DNA of 64,000 nt from NCBI RefSeq assembly GCF_037038585.1, contig NC_092521.1, positions 76,870,398 to 76,934,397 on the forward strand. The letters run 5' to 3'. Both the position numbers and the translations under genes were made by a program. Under the pieces are notes generated by a model. That model saw nothing but the letters and a program-made list of their open reading frames with translations, searched no databases and was not told where the DNA came from. Shown here in pieces: positions 32,242-42,190 of the stretch; position 1 is the stretch's first letter, and each line of letters starts with the position of its first letter. The DNA is from Patagioenas fasciata. Its lineage: Eukaryota > Chordata > Aves > Columbiformes > Columbidae.

Positions 32242-33648
32242 CTGCACAGGGAGAGAGACAGGCGATACAGAACACGCAGAGCATCTTGGCAGCCCTGCCA
32301 GCTGGGCTCTCACCTGCATGCTCTGCATTGGCGAAGACCTCTGCACTACTGGTCTTGCAAGCCTGAAGCTGCTTCAGTGCTGTAGACCCCAGAGATGAGA
32401 GGCCCACACAGCCCATTACCTTTATCTCCCTTCCCTCCAACCCAACCAGCCTGCACAGGGGCCAAATGCTACAGTCCCAGTCCCCATGGCCTTGTAGCAG
32501 CACTCACCCGGGGTTTGATGATAGAGATGAGGTCTTTGTGCAGTGCTGGTTCATAGAGGAAGCCATAGTACTGGCTGGACTCAATGGCAATTCCAAACAT
32601 GCTAATGATGGCGGGGTGGGTGGTGAGGGAGAGCGCCACACAATATTCATACAGGAAGGTGTGCAGCTTGGTACTGGCTTTGGGTAGCAGCTTGAGAGCC
32701 ATAGGAGTCCCTGCAGATGGGGAAAAGCGTGTTAGACTCCTCTGAAAGTCACTCACATCAAGGCCAGACAGAGAGGGCACTGAGCAGCTGTGAGTCCAGA
32801 CATAGCCACAGGAAGGTCTCTGGGCCAAAGCTTCGTGTGGATATGTCCCATGGACACCTGATCTGGGAACAGGCACTGCCCCTGATGTGAGTTTTGAGCC
32901 AGTCAGTGCACACACAGGAGCAATTCGTAGAGGAATGGAAATTCAGGCGATGTGGGCTCATCAGTCTGAGCTGAGACTACTGGGAAAGAGTAGCGTCAGG
33001 GCCCTGTGGGCACTCGTAGGCCTAAATGGCCTTGGCCAACCCCACCTAGAACCTCCACTTACACCCTCTGTCCTGAGGGCATCACTTTAGCTCAGGCTTG
33101 GGGGTCCACTGCTTTCCTGAGCTGCATGATGGCAGTACTGGTTTCCAGCCGTATCACATCCATGTCAGTGCCTAGCCATGAACTCTATTGATCCTGACTT
33201 GTGGATTTACTTCCTAGCTTGACCTTCGACCTGCTTCATCACTATAACCTTGCCTGATGGTCAGAGCTGCCACCTGGCATCACCTGCACCCTGGCTGAGT
33301 TCAGTGGGATGGTCCCTGGCTGGGGAGGGCCCTATCCTGCCAGTCTCCCTGGGGACCCCACATCATGCCTGGCGCAAAGCCCCAAGGAGTCACAAGGCCA
33401 GCCAGCACCCTGGTGAGTGGAGAGGAAGCAAGGCACAGTAGTTCATAGAGAGCAGTTGGTTCCTTACCTCTCTGCCTGTGGGTCACTAGCATCACGTGGC
33501 CATACTTGCCCCTGCCCAGCTCCCGAATAACCTCGTAGTGCTCGGCCACCTCGGTGCGCACCAGGCTCTGAGCTGTGATCTCCAGGAGCTCCTCTAGCAC
33601 CGTTGGTGCCCCTTTCCCCGTCACTGTTGCAGCTGAGCTCTCGGCCAT
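31687..33648 (-). CDS. SBK-family serine/threonine protein kinase, SBK2-like (complete, 3 exons)
   Basis: An intact protein kinase of the SBK (SH3-binding-domain kinase) family. Coding exons run 33648-33468, 32710-32508 and 32241-31687 and join in frame (phases 1 and 0) to 312 aa. Kinase hallmarks: glycine loop GRGKYG (45-50), ATP lysine in MALK (Lys67), alpha-C glutamate (Glu82), catalytic loop YRDVKPEN (157-164), DFG (179-181) and APE (201-203). Signatures THRQRG, FLYEYCVALSL, DAWAFGVLLFCLLTGYFPW and a C-terminal SPWRNEE fit human SBK2 (348 aa) better than SBK1, which has a long proline-rich tail absent here. The start ATG at 33648 has context GCAATGG. A possible acceptor (TTTCTGCAG) lies nine bases upstream, so a 5' UTR exon is likely. 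Substrates are unknown. Human SBK2 lies elsewhere, so this may be a paralogue; SBK2 or SBK3 identity needs a tree. Confidence 0.93.
32508..32710 (-). CDS. SBK2-like kinase coding exon 2
   Basis: Encodes TPMALKLLPK through LISIIKPR, with the ATP-binding Lys67 and alpha-C Glu82. Acceptor CCATCTGCAG, donor GTGAGT, 203 nt. Confidence 0.94.
33468..33648 (-). CDS. SBK2-like kinase coding exon 1
   Basis: Encodes MAESSAATVTGKGAP to THRQR plus one base of Gly61, covering the glycine loop LGRGKYGHV. Donor GTAAGG at 33467-33462. Confidence 0.92.
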
Positions 33649-33663
33649 TGCTGAGTGCTGCAG

Positions 33664-34374
33664 AAACACCACAGTCCAGGTCAGGAAAATCACAACATGC
33701 ACAGAGAAAAGGAAATTGGACATGTCATGCAAACTGTGCTAGGTAGGGTGTGTTTCTGCCACTTGGAGCCTGAGCATTTTAACAGCTGTGCTAGAGTTGA
33801 GCTTGTGCTTCTGTACAGTACACCTCAAGGCATAGCCCCTCACCATATAAAAGATCCCTGTACAGAAGAGAACCTCCCTCAGCCCTCTGGTCTTTTCGGG
33901 CCTCCAGACAGATGCTTGTCTTTCTCTAATTTCAAAGATCTGGAACACCTTTCTGTGTCTGTACTAAAGCTTGGCCTTCCAGATCCCTTCTTAGTCTACT
34001 CTCCAAGGTGTTAGGCAACAAGCAAAACATTAATAGAGCCCGAGATTATCAAGCGTGACCCCAGAGTCAGTGTGCTCAGAGCAAGCCAAAGGGAGCTCTG
34101 TACCTCACATGCCTGCTGATATTTCTGACCCAAAGTCACTCCTCTGTGCATCTGAGAAACTGAGGCAGGAAGGAAGCTTGAACACCATTGGCATTTTGAG
34201 CTACAGCCAGCTGCTTCAGACCCATTTCAGAGAAATGCTTTTTTCAGCCCACCCATCCAGATACAAGTTAGTATTTTAAGGAACCTGTGGCAGCACTCCC
34301 TGACTACCTCCCACTGCTCTGAACACAGGCACCTTAGATCGGGGAGTGCCCTCTGCTTTCAGAGCAAGATTGTA
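33664..34374. other. Upstream region of the SBK2-like gene
   Basis: Probably holds a 5' UTR intron and possibly the promoter. No CpG island is apparent. Coding frame 1 stays open upstream to an ATG at 33,732 and would add a hydrophobic segment, but the likely acceptor at 33,658 argues against it. Confidence 0.45.
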
Positions 34375-34968
34375 GAACCACAGAGTCACAGGATGGTCAA
34401 GATTAGAAGATCACCAAGTGCAACCTCCTGGTCAGAGCAAGGTTGACTAAAACAGGTTCCTCAGAACTGTGTCCAGTCCAATTTTCAGTATCTCCAAGGA
34501 TGGAGACTCCACAGCTGCTCTGGATAACTAGTTCCACTGCTAGATCATCTTTGCAGTAAAAAAGTTTTTTCTTATGCTTAAGTAGAAATTCCATGTTTCA
34601 ATCCATGCCCATTGCCTCTTGTCTTGTCACTCAATATCACAGAGAAGACTCTGGCTGTGTCTTTTTTATACTTTCTCATCAGGTATTTATACATATCGAT
34701 AAGATGATCACCTTGAGCCTTGTCCTTTTGAGGCTAAACAAGTCCCAGCTCTCTAAGTCTTTCCTCATATGAGAGATGCTCCTGTATCTTAATCATCTTC
34801 ATGGACTTTTCCAGATTTGTTGCAGTATGTCCACATCTCTCTTTTCCTGAGGAGCCCAGAACTGGACCTGCTACTCCAGATGTGGCCTCACCAGTGCTGA
34901 GTAGAGAGAAAGGTCGCCTCTTTTGACCTGCCAGTAATGCCTTTCCTAATACAGCTCAGGATGCAACC
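34375..34968 (-). mobile_element. CR1 LINE 3' end (about 0.6 kb)
   Basis: In plus orientation it runs from ACCACAGAGTCACAGGATGG through CAACCTCCTGGTCAGAGCAA, GGTATTTATACATATCGATA, AGGCTAAACAAGTCCCAGCT and CTCCAGATGTGGCCTCACCA, the antisense of CR1. It is longer than most copies here. Confidence 0.92.
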
Positions 34969-37440
34969 CAAGAGCCTGGGGGTTGTAGCATCCTTGGGTA
35001 TGTCTTAAACAGTATGCAGTAAGACAGAGCTGTGGTGTAAAACAAGTGGCTCACCTCTGCATATAGAAAGTCTGGATCTCTTCCCATGAAATATTCTAAG
35101 TCGCATGACACCTTTGGGGCGAGTAAAGTGGTTGGCCCTACATTTCTGCAGAGGCTTTGGCTTGGTGTGAGAGCCAACAGCAGACAAAGTTAGTATAGTC
35201 CGCAGGGAGTTCGACACTGAACAAGTGCGTGCATGGGAGGAGAGGAATGGAAGGCTGGGGAGAAGCTCACAGGGAAAGTGTTTTAGAGATTTTGCAGATT
35301 GCTGCCTGGCTGGCACAGCTTGAAAAATTGCACACAGCAAGGGCACTGTAGAATCCACAAACAGACCTACTCTGCCACTGACATTTCCAAACTGCTGTTG
35401 CCACTTTTAGGTGTCAGAAGAATAGCTGCAAAAGCATTTTAGAGTCCTAGCTATGAATAAATTTAAAATGTAGCAGACCTTTGAAAGACATGTACCTCTC
35501 CTTGATATTAGATAGATTAAAGCCACACTAAATAGGGAGTGGAACAACAGGAGAGATATCTGCTTGTCTTGTGCGAAACACATTAGATTTATGTATGGGG
35601 ATATAGTGGAAGATTTGGCGAGGAGGTTAGTTAAATGTAAATACGCTCAAGTGACTTGCACCTGTCTGTAGAAAAAGCACACACATCACACTAATTGTCT
35701 TACTGACCTTGTGTGCTTGATGAGTAGAAGCTCTCTGTTAGATAACACAGGCCTGGGAGAAACTCTGGGCACCTTATCACTGTGTCTGAGATTTCTGCTT
35801 TGTTGTGAGAAAGAGCGGGAGGCTGCACCTGCCTGAAGCCTTGAAATACAGGCGAGCTCAACAGGCCCAGCGATCTTCCAGCAGGGCTAAACTGACCAGC
35901 GCCTGCATCCCCGTTTGTGTCACCTCTGCCTGGGAGCTCAGGTGTGGCTTCGGAGATCCCCCAGTAGAGAGGTAACTAAAATAAAACTTGCTCTTTGCAA
36001 ATGCATCCGTGGCCTTTGGCTCTTCTTGCGATGTGCCTGCGTATGTGCACACAATTTATATTTGTGAAAAAAATATCAAAAGATCTCTTTTGTAAGACAG
36101 TGTTTCTCTTATATCAAATTCATGGTCACACACAAGTTCTTGTCAGCAAATGGTTCATGATCTTCTCAGATAACTTAATTTCTCAAACTTGAGTTAGATA
36201 AAATTTCTTCCCTTGTAGCCCGACCACCTGTTAGTGCTATCTAATCCAAAGGTTAGAATCTTCTCGCTGTACCCACTTAACGTATTATTCAATAATGATA
36301 TGATTTTCAAATATCTATTAATTAATCTGGTTTTGTTTATATTGAATTATTTATTATATGGCTTATCTATTTTTATACATTTCATTATTCCTCACCTATT
36401 TACTGTCTGAAAACTTGATTTGTGAATGGGACGGTATGCTTCTCTGTATATTCCTCATTCTCACTCCAGCTTTGGGAGTCAAAACACTTCAGTCCATAAG
36501 CTTTTTCAATTGAAAGAAAAAAATCCAAACAACTCTTGTGTCCTTCCACTTCACATTTCAAATGAACTGCAATACAAATGGCAAGGATCTTTACTTCCAT
36601 GCGTAGCCCCACCATTATGGGAGGACAGATTGTCTGGGTACAGAACAGAGCATCAAACTGAAATAGCCAGCTTGGAAAAACAGATAGCCAGAGAATACGG
36701 GTAGGGTGTCTTGAGGAACACTGATAACCCTGTGGATCTGATCAGAGCTCCATATGAAGGAAGCCCCAGCTGCAGTCACTCTAGAAAAGTGTGCAGGCTT
36801 TGGCCCTTGCTGCCCTTGAGGAAACTGATTACAAGACACAAGTCTATGCTTCAGGAAACAGCCAAAGTTGTCAGGTCTTTCTCTGAGATGCCACCACCAT
36901 TAGCTGGGAAGCTAAGTGAGAGCCAAATCTGAGTCACCACTGAGTAAAGTGTGCCTGGGTTCTCTGCAACGACCTCATTTACCTTTCAGAGTGCCATTTG
37001 TCCTTTGCAGAGTGACAAGACTGGGGAGGAGGCCACCAGGGCCCTGGCCAGGGTAGACTCACCATTTAGCTGTGCTGTAATGAAGGCAGCAGGCAGGGTC
37101 ATTTTCAAAACTGTTCTTTCCTCCACCATCCTTCCTGTGCTTCATCCCTACTAGAGGTGCTTGTTCCAGGCTGTCAACATGTGAGAAACTCTGATTCCCT
37201 AATAGAATCTCTAATTATAGCAGCAAGAAATTCACATCCTTTCCACCATCAGGAGATGCTTCCCAGCTTCCTGAGGAGTTGAGGAGCAGCTAGCCTATGG
37301 AGATACAGTGTCTTAGTCTAGGTAATATTATTATGGTTCTTCAACCAAAATGATTAATATATTTGGTCCAGAACAGCACTTCATACATGTCAAGAGCCAA
37401 AGACAGTGCAATCTCGTTATAACAAAGATGGTGCTATGAT
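34969..37440. other. Intergenic DNA, no supported gene
   Basis: Short open frames only. An AT-rich patch lies near 36,250-36,420. No recognised repeat or domain. Confidence 0.55.
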
Positions 37441-37842
37441 GACAGAATCACAGAGGTGTTTAGGCTGGAAAGGACCTGCTCAAGCAGGGACAGCTAAAGC
37501 AGGTTATCTGGGAAGGTGTCCAGTAGGTTTTTAATACATCCACAGATGGAGCCTCCATAAACTCTCTGGGCAACCTATCACACTGTTTAGCCACCACACC
37601 ACCGTGATTAAAGAAAAAAAAAAAGTGTTTTCTTGTGTTTAGATGGAATTTCTTATGTTTCAATTTATGCATGGTGTCTCTTGTTCTGCCAATGAACACT
37701 ACTGAGAAGTCTGGCTCCCTTTTCTTCATTCCATCTTATCAGGTATTTATACATACCGATAAGATCCTCTCTGAGCCTTTTCTTTTCCAAGCTGAAGAGT
37801 TTCAGCTGTCTCAGCCTCTCCTCATGTCAAAGATGCTCCACT
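37441..37842 (-). mobile_element. CR1 LINE 3' end
   Basis: In plus orientation: GACAGAATCACAGAGGTGTT, AGCAGGTTATCTGGGAAGGT, AGATGGAATTTCTTATGTTT, GGTATTTATACATACCGATA and CAGCCTCTCCTCATGTCAAA. Same family and orientation as the copy at 34,375; an A-tract near 37,612 interrupts it. Confidence 0.9.
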
Positions 37843-39164
37843 AAAAATGGCTTTGAGTATATGACATGTAAAGTCCGTTTTCTCATCTGAGCTTCTACAG
37901 ACCTTTAACCCAAACCAGATAACCAACAACATTTGGGGCATCTCTCACAAAAAGTTGGTCAGACTTGATCCAAAGACAAACTTTGGTCAACTATAAAAGC
38001 CGGTGTTATCATTCTTGCTGTTACATATTTATAAGATATCCTAATCTGAATTTACCTAACCTGCTGCTGAAGTTTCTCAACCAGAGAAAAGAGTTTTTTA
38101 GTACTTATTGTATTTCTCCTGACTGTTGCAGGCTTTACATGTAGTATGATCAGAGGCATGACTGCAGCCTATGAGAATGTATTTTGAACTACTTAGATTG
38201 AATAAAACTAGCAGGGTACAGTCTAAAACTCAGGCTTTGTACCCAACCAACATTTTACTCAGGCTTCACAAGATTCACCTGGTACACTACTTCTGCAGTG
38301 CTCACATCAGTTAGTTTTAAAACATACAGGATGCTTCCAGAAATCGTAGTCACATTTTGAATAAACATCTCCATGCTCTTTGATCAAGACACCTCTTAGT
38401 CCTCTTACTGATTAAATGCCTTCATCAACTTCTGTCCAGTTCTCAAAACAAAGCCTTTTGTCCAACTCTCAGATCTGTTTTATGCCTCTTTTCTAAAGCC
38501 TCAACATTTTTTTCAGTCCACGTTAAAACACTGACTGCTCCTGGGGGAATGCCTCCTGTGAGGCATTGAGCCAGAATTGCCTTCTGCCTCAGGCTGTGGC
38601 CCCAAGATCTCTTTCTGCAGGAACACCACACTGATAAGCAGCATTACCTTATATATCCATTATGATTCCAGAGCTTTCCCAAGTTACTGTTTTTCTGGGG
38701 GAAAACTCCATTTCTTCACAGGTTTCCCTGGGTGCCTTGTTTCTACCTGAATACTTTTCCATTGACCTTAGTAAAGCACATTTTGCTCAAATGGACTTAG
38801 TTTATCAAGTAATTCAGACCACTTAGTGTCTCTGTTGTTACCAAATAATTGGGTTAATTTCTGTCTAGAGTCTGTGTAAGGACCCTGTCTGCAGGGGTTT
38901 CCCATCAACCTCTAAATTGTTGACAGGAGTTCGGAGCAATTGCCAGACCAGTATTGGTTTGTACAGCATCTTCCAGAAATATCCCATGCACTGATCGTTC
39001 CCTGAAAGCTATCTGTAGAAATTCATCCTGACTTTGGTCAAAATCACTATGGCACACATTTATAATGGATTGAAAAATAAGTCAACTATTGTGGAAATCA
39101 TCGTATTTTATTGGTGTCCTCACCCTACACAATTAATTTTGTTAAATCCTGACTCTGTTATAAT
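37843..39164. other. Intergenic DNA, no supported gene
   Basis: No recognised gene or repeat; one short minus-strand frame (38,443-38,631) without a domain. Confidence 0.55.
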
Positions 39165-39249
39165 ACTTTTACCTTTGTCAATGATCTAGAAGACAACACT
39201 GAAATAATCCAGAAAATGTTTGCAAATGATACAAAATGGGTTTGGGTAG
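39165..39249 (+). mobile_element. CR1 LINE internal fragment, interrupted by the LTR
   Basis: TTTGTCAATGATCTAGAAGA and TTTGCAAATGATACAAAATG resemble the CR1 reverse-transcriptase 3' coding region (F-x-NDLE ... FANDTK). It stops at the LTR boundary at 39,250; continuation after 40,000 is too degraded for me to trace. Confidence 0.65.
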
Positions 39250-40000
39250 TGTCACGGTTTAAGCTGAGCTAGGAATTCAAAACCATGACAGCCGCTTGCT
39301 CACTCATCTTCACCCCCGAATAGGGCAGAGAATCAAAAGGGAAAGGAGAAACTCATGGATTGAGGTAAATACAGTTTAATAAAATAAGAAAATAACATTA
39401 ATATACTACTAATAATACTAATACTTATGTAAAATGGAGAATAGAAAATAAATTAAGATATTCGATGCAAATCCTCACAAACTCCATCCACACTGAGCAG
39501 CCAGTCCCAGGCAGCAGTACCTGGTCCCAACCGCCGATCCCAGAGAGAAGAGAGAAAAAGGTAGAAAGGCCCAGAGGCCTCTGTAAAATGGTGGGATGGC
39601 AAAAGGCCCAACTAAAGAAACTCCTAAACAGAAATCCATCAAAACAGAGCAGAAATCAAAACGAGTCTCCTTCTCTGTCTTCCTCCTCCCTCCTAACCAG
39701 AAAATTCTGACTCTCCTTAAATTTGAAGCATGACACCAATGGGATGGAATATTTTTATTGATCAGTCTGGAGGTCTGTCAGAGTCTGCCCCATCTATGCC
39801 CCCTTTCCAGCTGCCTCACACCTGTGGGCTGAATGCTCAGAGACCTTGGCTCCCAGACAACAACTTAAAAACAGTAACTGTCCCGGGATGTTATCTCTTG
39901 TTCTCAAACTAAATCCAAACAATGACTGTGTTAGCTATGAAAAAGAAAGGTTTCTAATTGCATGAAAAAAAATTAACTCATTTTCAATCAAACCAGCACA
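39250..40000 (-). mobile_element. Solo LTR of an avian ERVL-like endogenous retrovirus
   Basis: A 751-bp element. In plus orientation it begins TGTCACGGTTTAAGC and ends TCAAACCAGCACA; read on the minus strand it starts TGTGCTGGTTTGA and ends AAACCGTGACA, proper TG...CA termini. Flanks GGTAG (39,245-39,249) and GATAG (40,001-40,005) are a 5-bp target duplication with one mismatch. It shares long blocks with the LTR at 1,532-2,230, in the opposite orientation. AATAAAAATATTCC on the minus strand is a plausible poly(A) or TATA-like region. No retroviral genes adjoin it. Confidence 0.9.
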
Positions 40001-40108
40001 GATAGATAACACGTTGCTTGATGAAAGTAGTGCATGCACATACACACATACAAAAGTGCTTCAAATGACCGAAGAAGCTAGGAGTTTAGCCTGGCACTGA
40101 GTAACCAT

Positions 40109-40129
40109 AAAAAAAAAAAAAAAAAAAAA
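40109..40129. repeat. Poly(A) tract, 21 A
   Basis: Uninterrupted A homopolymer. It could be the tail of a retroposed fragment, but no 5' body or target duplication is evident. Confidence 0.75.
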
Positions 40130-41959
40130 TCAATTTAATCAGAAGAATCTAAGTTCTTCGTGCTGCTTTGTACATAAAATGTGCACTGTGTGAACCCAGA
40201 AATGTAGGCCTGATATAGTCTCAGTCTCAATTCCTTTGCAGACCTTAATATGTAGGATGATACAGAATTGCACTACAAATAATCCACAGTGGTGTAGATA
40301 CACATCTTAATGATACAGATTGAAGTCTAAGAGAATAACTGTACAAGGGTTACTGATCTTGCAGGTTCAACTCTTGCATTCGTTCTGCTGAAGAGAATGC
40401 CCAAAAAGCATCAGATGCAGGAAATATCAGCAATGAGATACATACTAGCATTTTCCAGATGCTAAATTAGGAAAATAAAATTTACTTTAAAAAAAAAAAG
40501 AAAAAAAACCCAAAACCATTCTGCTTTACATAGAGTAATGTAGATTATAATCAAAGGAGAGATTTGTTCTGAGACAACGTACCTCTTACAGTTCACTGTA
40601 GTTTCTGCCGAGGTTCTTACGAACAGATGCCCTGAGACAGTCTGAAATTTAATCTCCGAAAATCAGCTGAGTTAGGAAAGCTGTATTTCTAAGAGGTGGC
40701 CACCTGCTAATGACTTCTGCACGAGAATTGAGAATATCGTGCATCAGTGGAATTCGTATTCTTATTAGAAATACATTCCTTCCACTTGCTCTGTTTTGCA
40801 TTCTTATTTATCTAGTTTTTTTATTATGGTTTTTATAATGTTAAGAACCTGTTGATGTGAAAGCCTTGTTTCTCTAGGCTAAATTTCCTGAACTCTTTTG
40901 GTGGCCAGTTGATGAGTCACCACAATCAGCTATTGGATGTTTTCTATATTTTTAATGGTATCAGTGAGACCACAGTTCAGCATGTTAGTGCTGGTTTCCA
41001 CAATTTGACAGAAAAAGGCACAGAGAAGAACTGAGAATGACAACATAGCAGACAGTTACAGGGAAAACTTAGAGGGGAGCAATCTTTTTAGCTCATGAAA
41101 TAGACAGCGAAGAAGTGACTCTGACATCTGTATGTATGTTTTTGGGTACTAGAAGTTCATTAAAGAGGGCATTATAATAAAGCATTATAATAAAACCAAC
41201 AGCTGAAGCTGAAATGAGGCAGTTTCAGAACTCAGTTGTCGTGCAGTTTTTCTGAAGAAGGATATTTGCCCCTAAAAATCTCATCAAAGAGTATGGAAAA
41301 ATACCTGTCCATCTCTGGAACTTTTAGCTCAAGAATGGCACCTTTCTTTTTCCCCAAAAGGTACACTTTAGTGCAAAACACTTTTAATACAGGCAAGAGA
41401 TCAGAACGGATTATCGCGGTGGTTGTTTCTGGCCTTATTGCTGATAGATTTATGAGCTTCTTTCTAAAACTGGTCAGCAGGCTAGTACTTAATCTCACTG
41501 CAAAGAACGGCATGACTGTCCCCTTAGCAGAACTGTGTATTGCTCTTCTGAGGAAGAAACACCTCGCAACCTCCCCAGAGAGACCCCCGCCAGCCTCTCC
41601 CCAGCAAGCAGGACACCACTATCTCCATGCAGGGATCTCCTCAGATGGAAATCTGCAGCAATCTTGCTGGGACCAAGCCACATCACACCCTCCTCGCAAT
41701 CAACCAGCCAGTACCGCGGCACCATCCCACCAGACATAACTGAACACAAGGCAACATTTTGGGGCAGAGCCATCTAACAAGCTCACCATCAACCAGATGT
41801 GGGAAATGGGTACACTCCACGTTGTGTCGGCACACTATGATGGAGTCTCCAAAACCAGTTTGCGAGGGGTGAGCTCCCAGTCCTGCCTTTTTACATGCCT
41901 GTCCACTCTCCTTCATCCTGCCATGCTGTGACCTTTCATCCCACACTCCCTCCCTGTCT

Positions 41960-42190
41960 TTTCCAAGCGTCTCACCTTCTTCAGCAGCGCAGCACTGCCG
42001 ATCAGCCGTGGACTGCCTGTCTTCCCTGCGGCAGCCTCTGGGCTGGGTTCAGCCTGTGCCGAGCAGCCAGAGGGGGCTGCCAGGCATTACGGGGCCAAGC
42101 GTGACGCCCCGCCCCTTCCCCATGTCTCTGGTCCTGGGGGCAGACTGCCTCCCTGCCGAAGGTCACCTCTGGGGGGAGGAAGAAAAGAGG
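41960..42190. promoter_or_regulatory. Small isolated GC/CpG-rich patch (possible promoter)
   Basis: Locally raised GC with CGATC, CCGTGG, ACGGGG and GTGACGCCCCGCCCC, the last being a GC box beside a TGACGC ATF-like half site. There are few CpGs for several kilobases either side. Function is only inferred. Confidence 0.3.

Noticed and set aside
41236-41739. 167-codon plus-strand frame overlapping the 41,232-41,513 minus frame
   Set aside because: No domain and no promoter context on that strand; at most one of the two overlapping frames could be real, and the minus frame has the better context.
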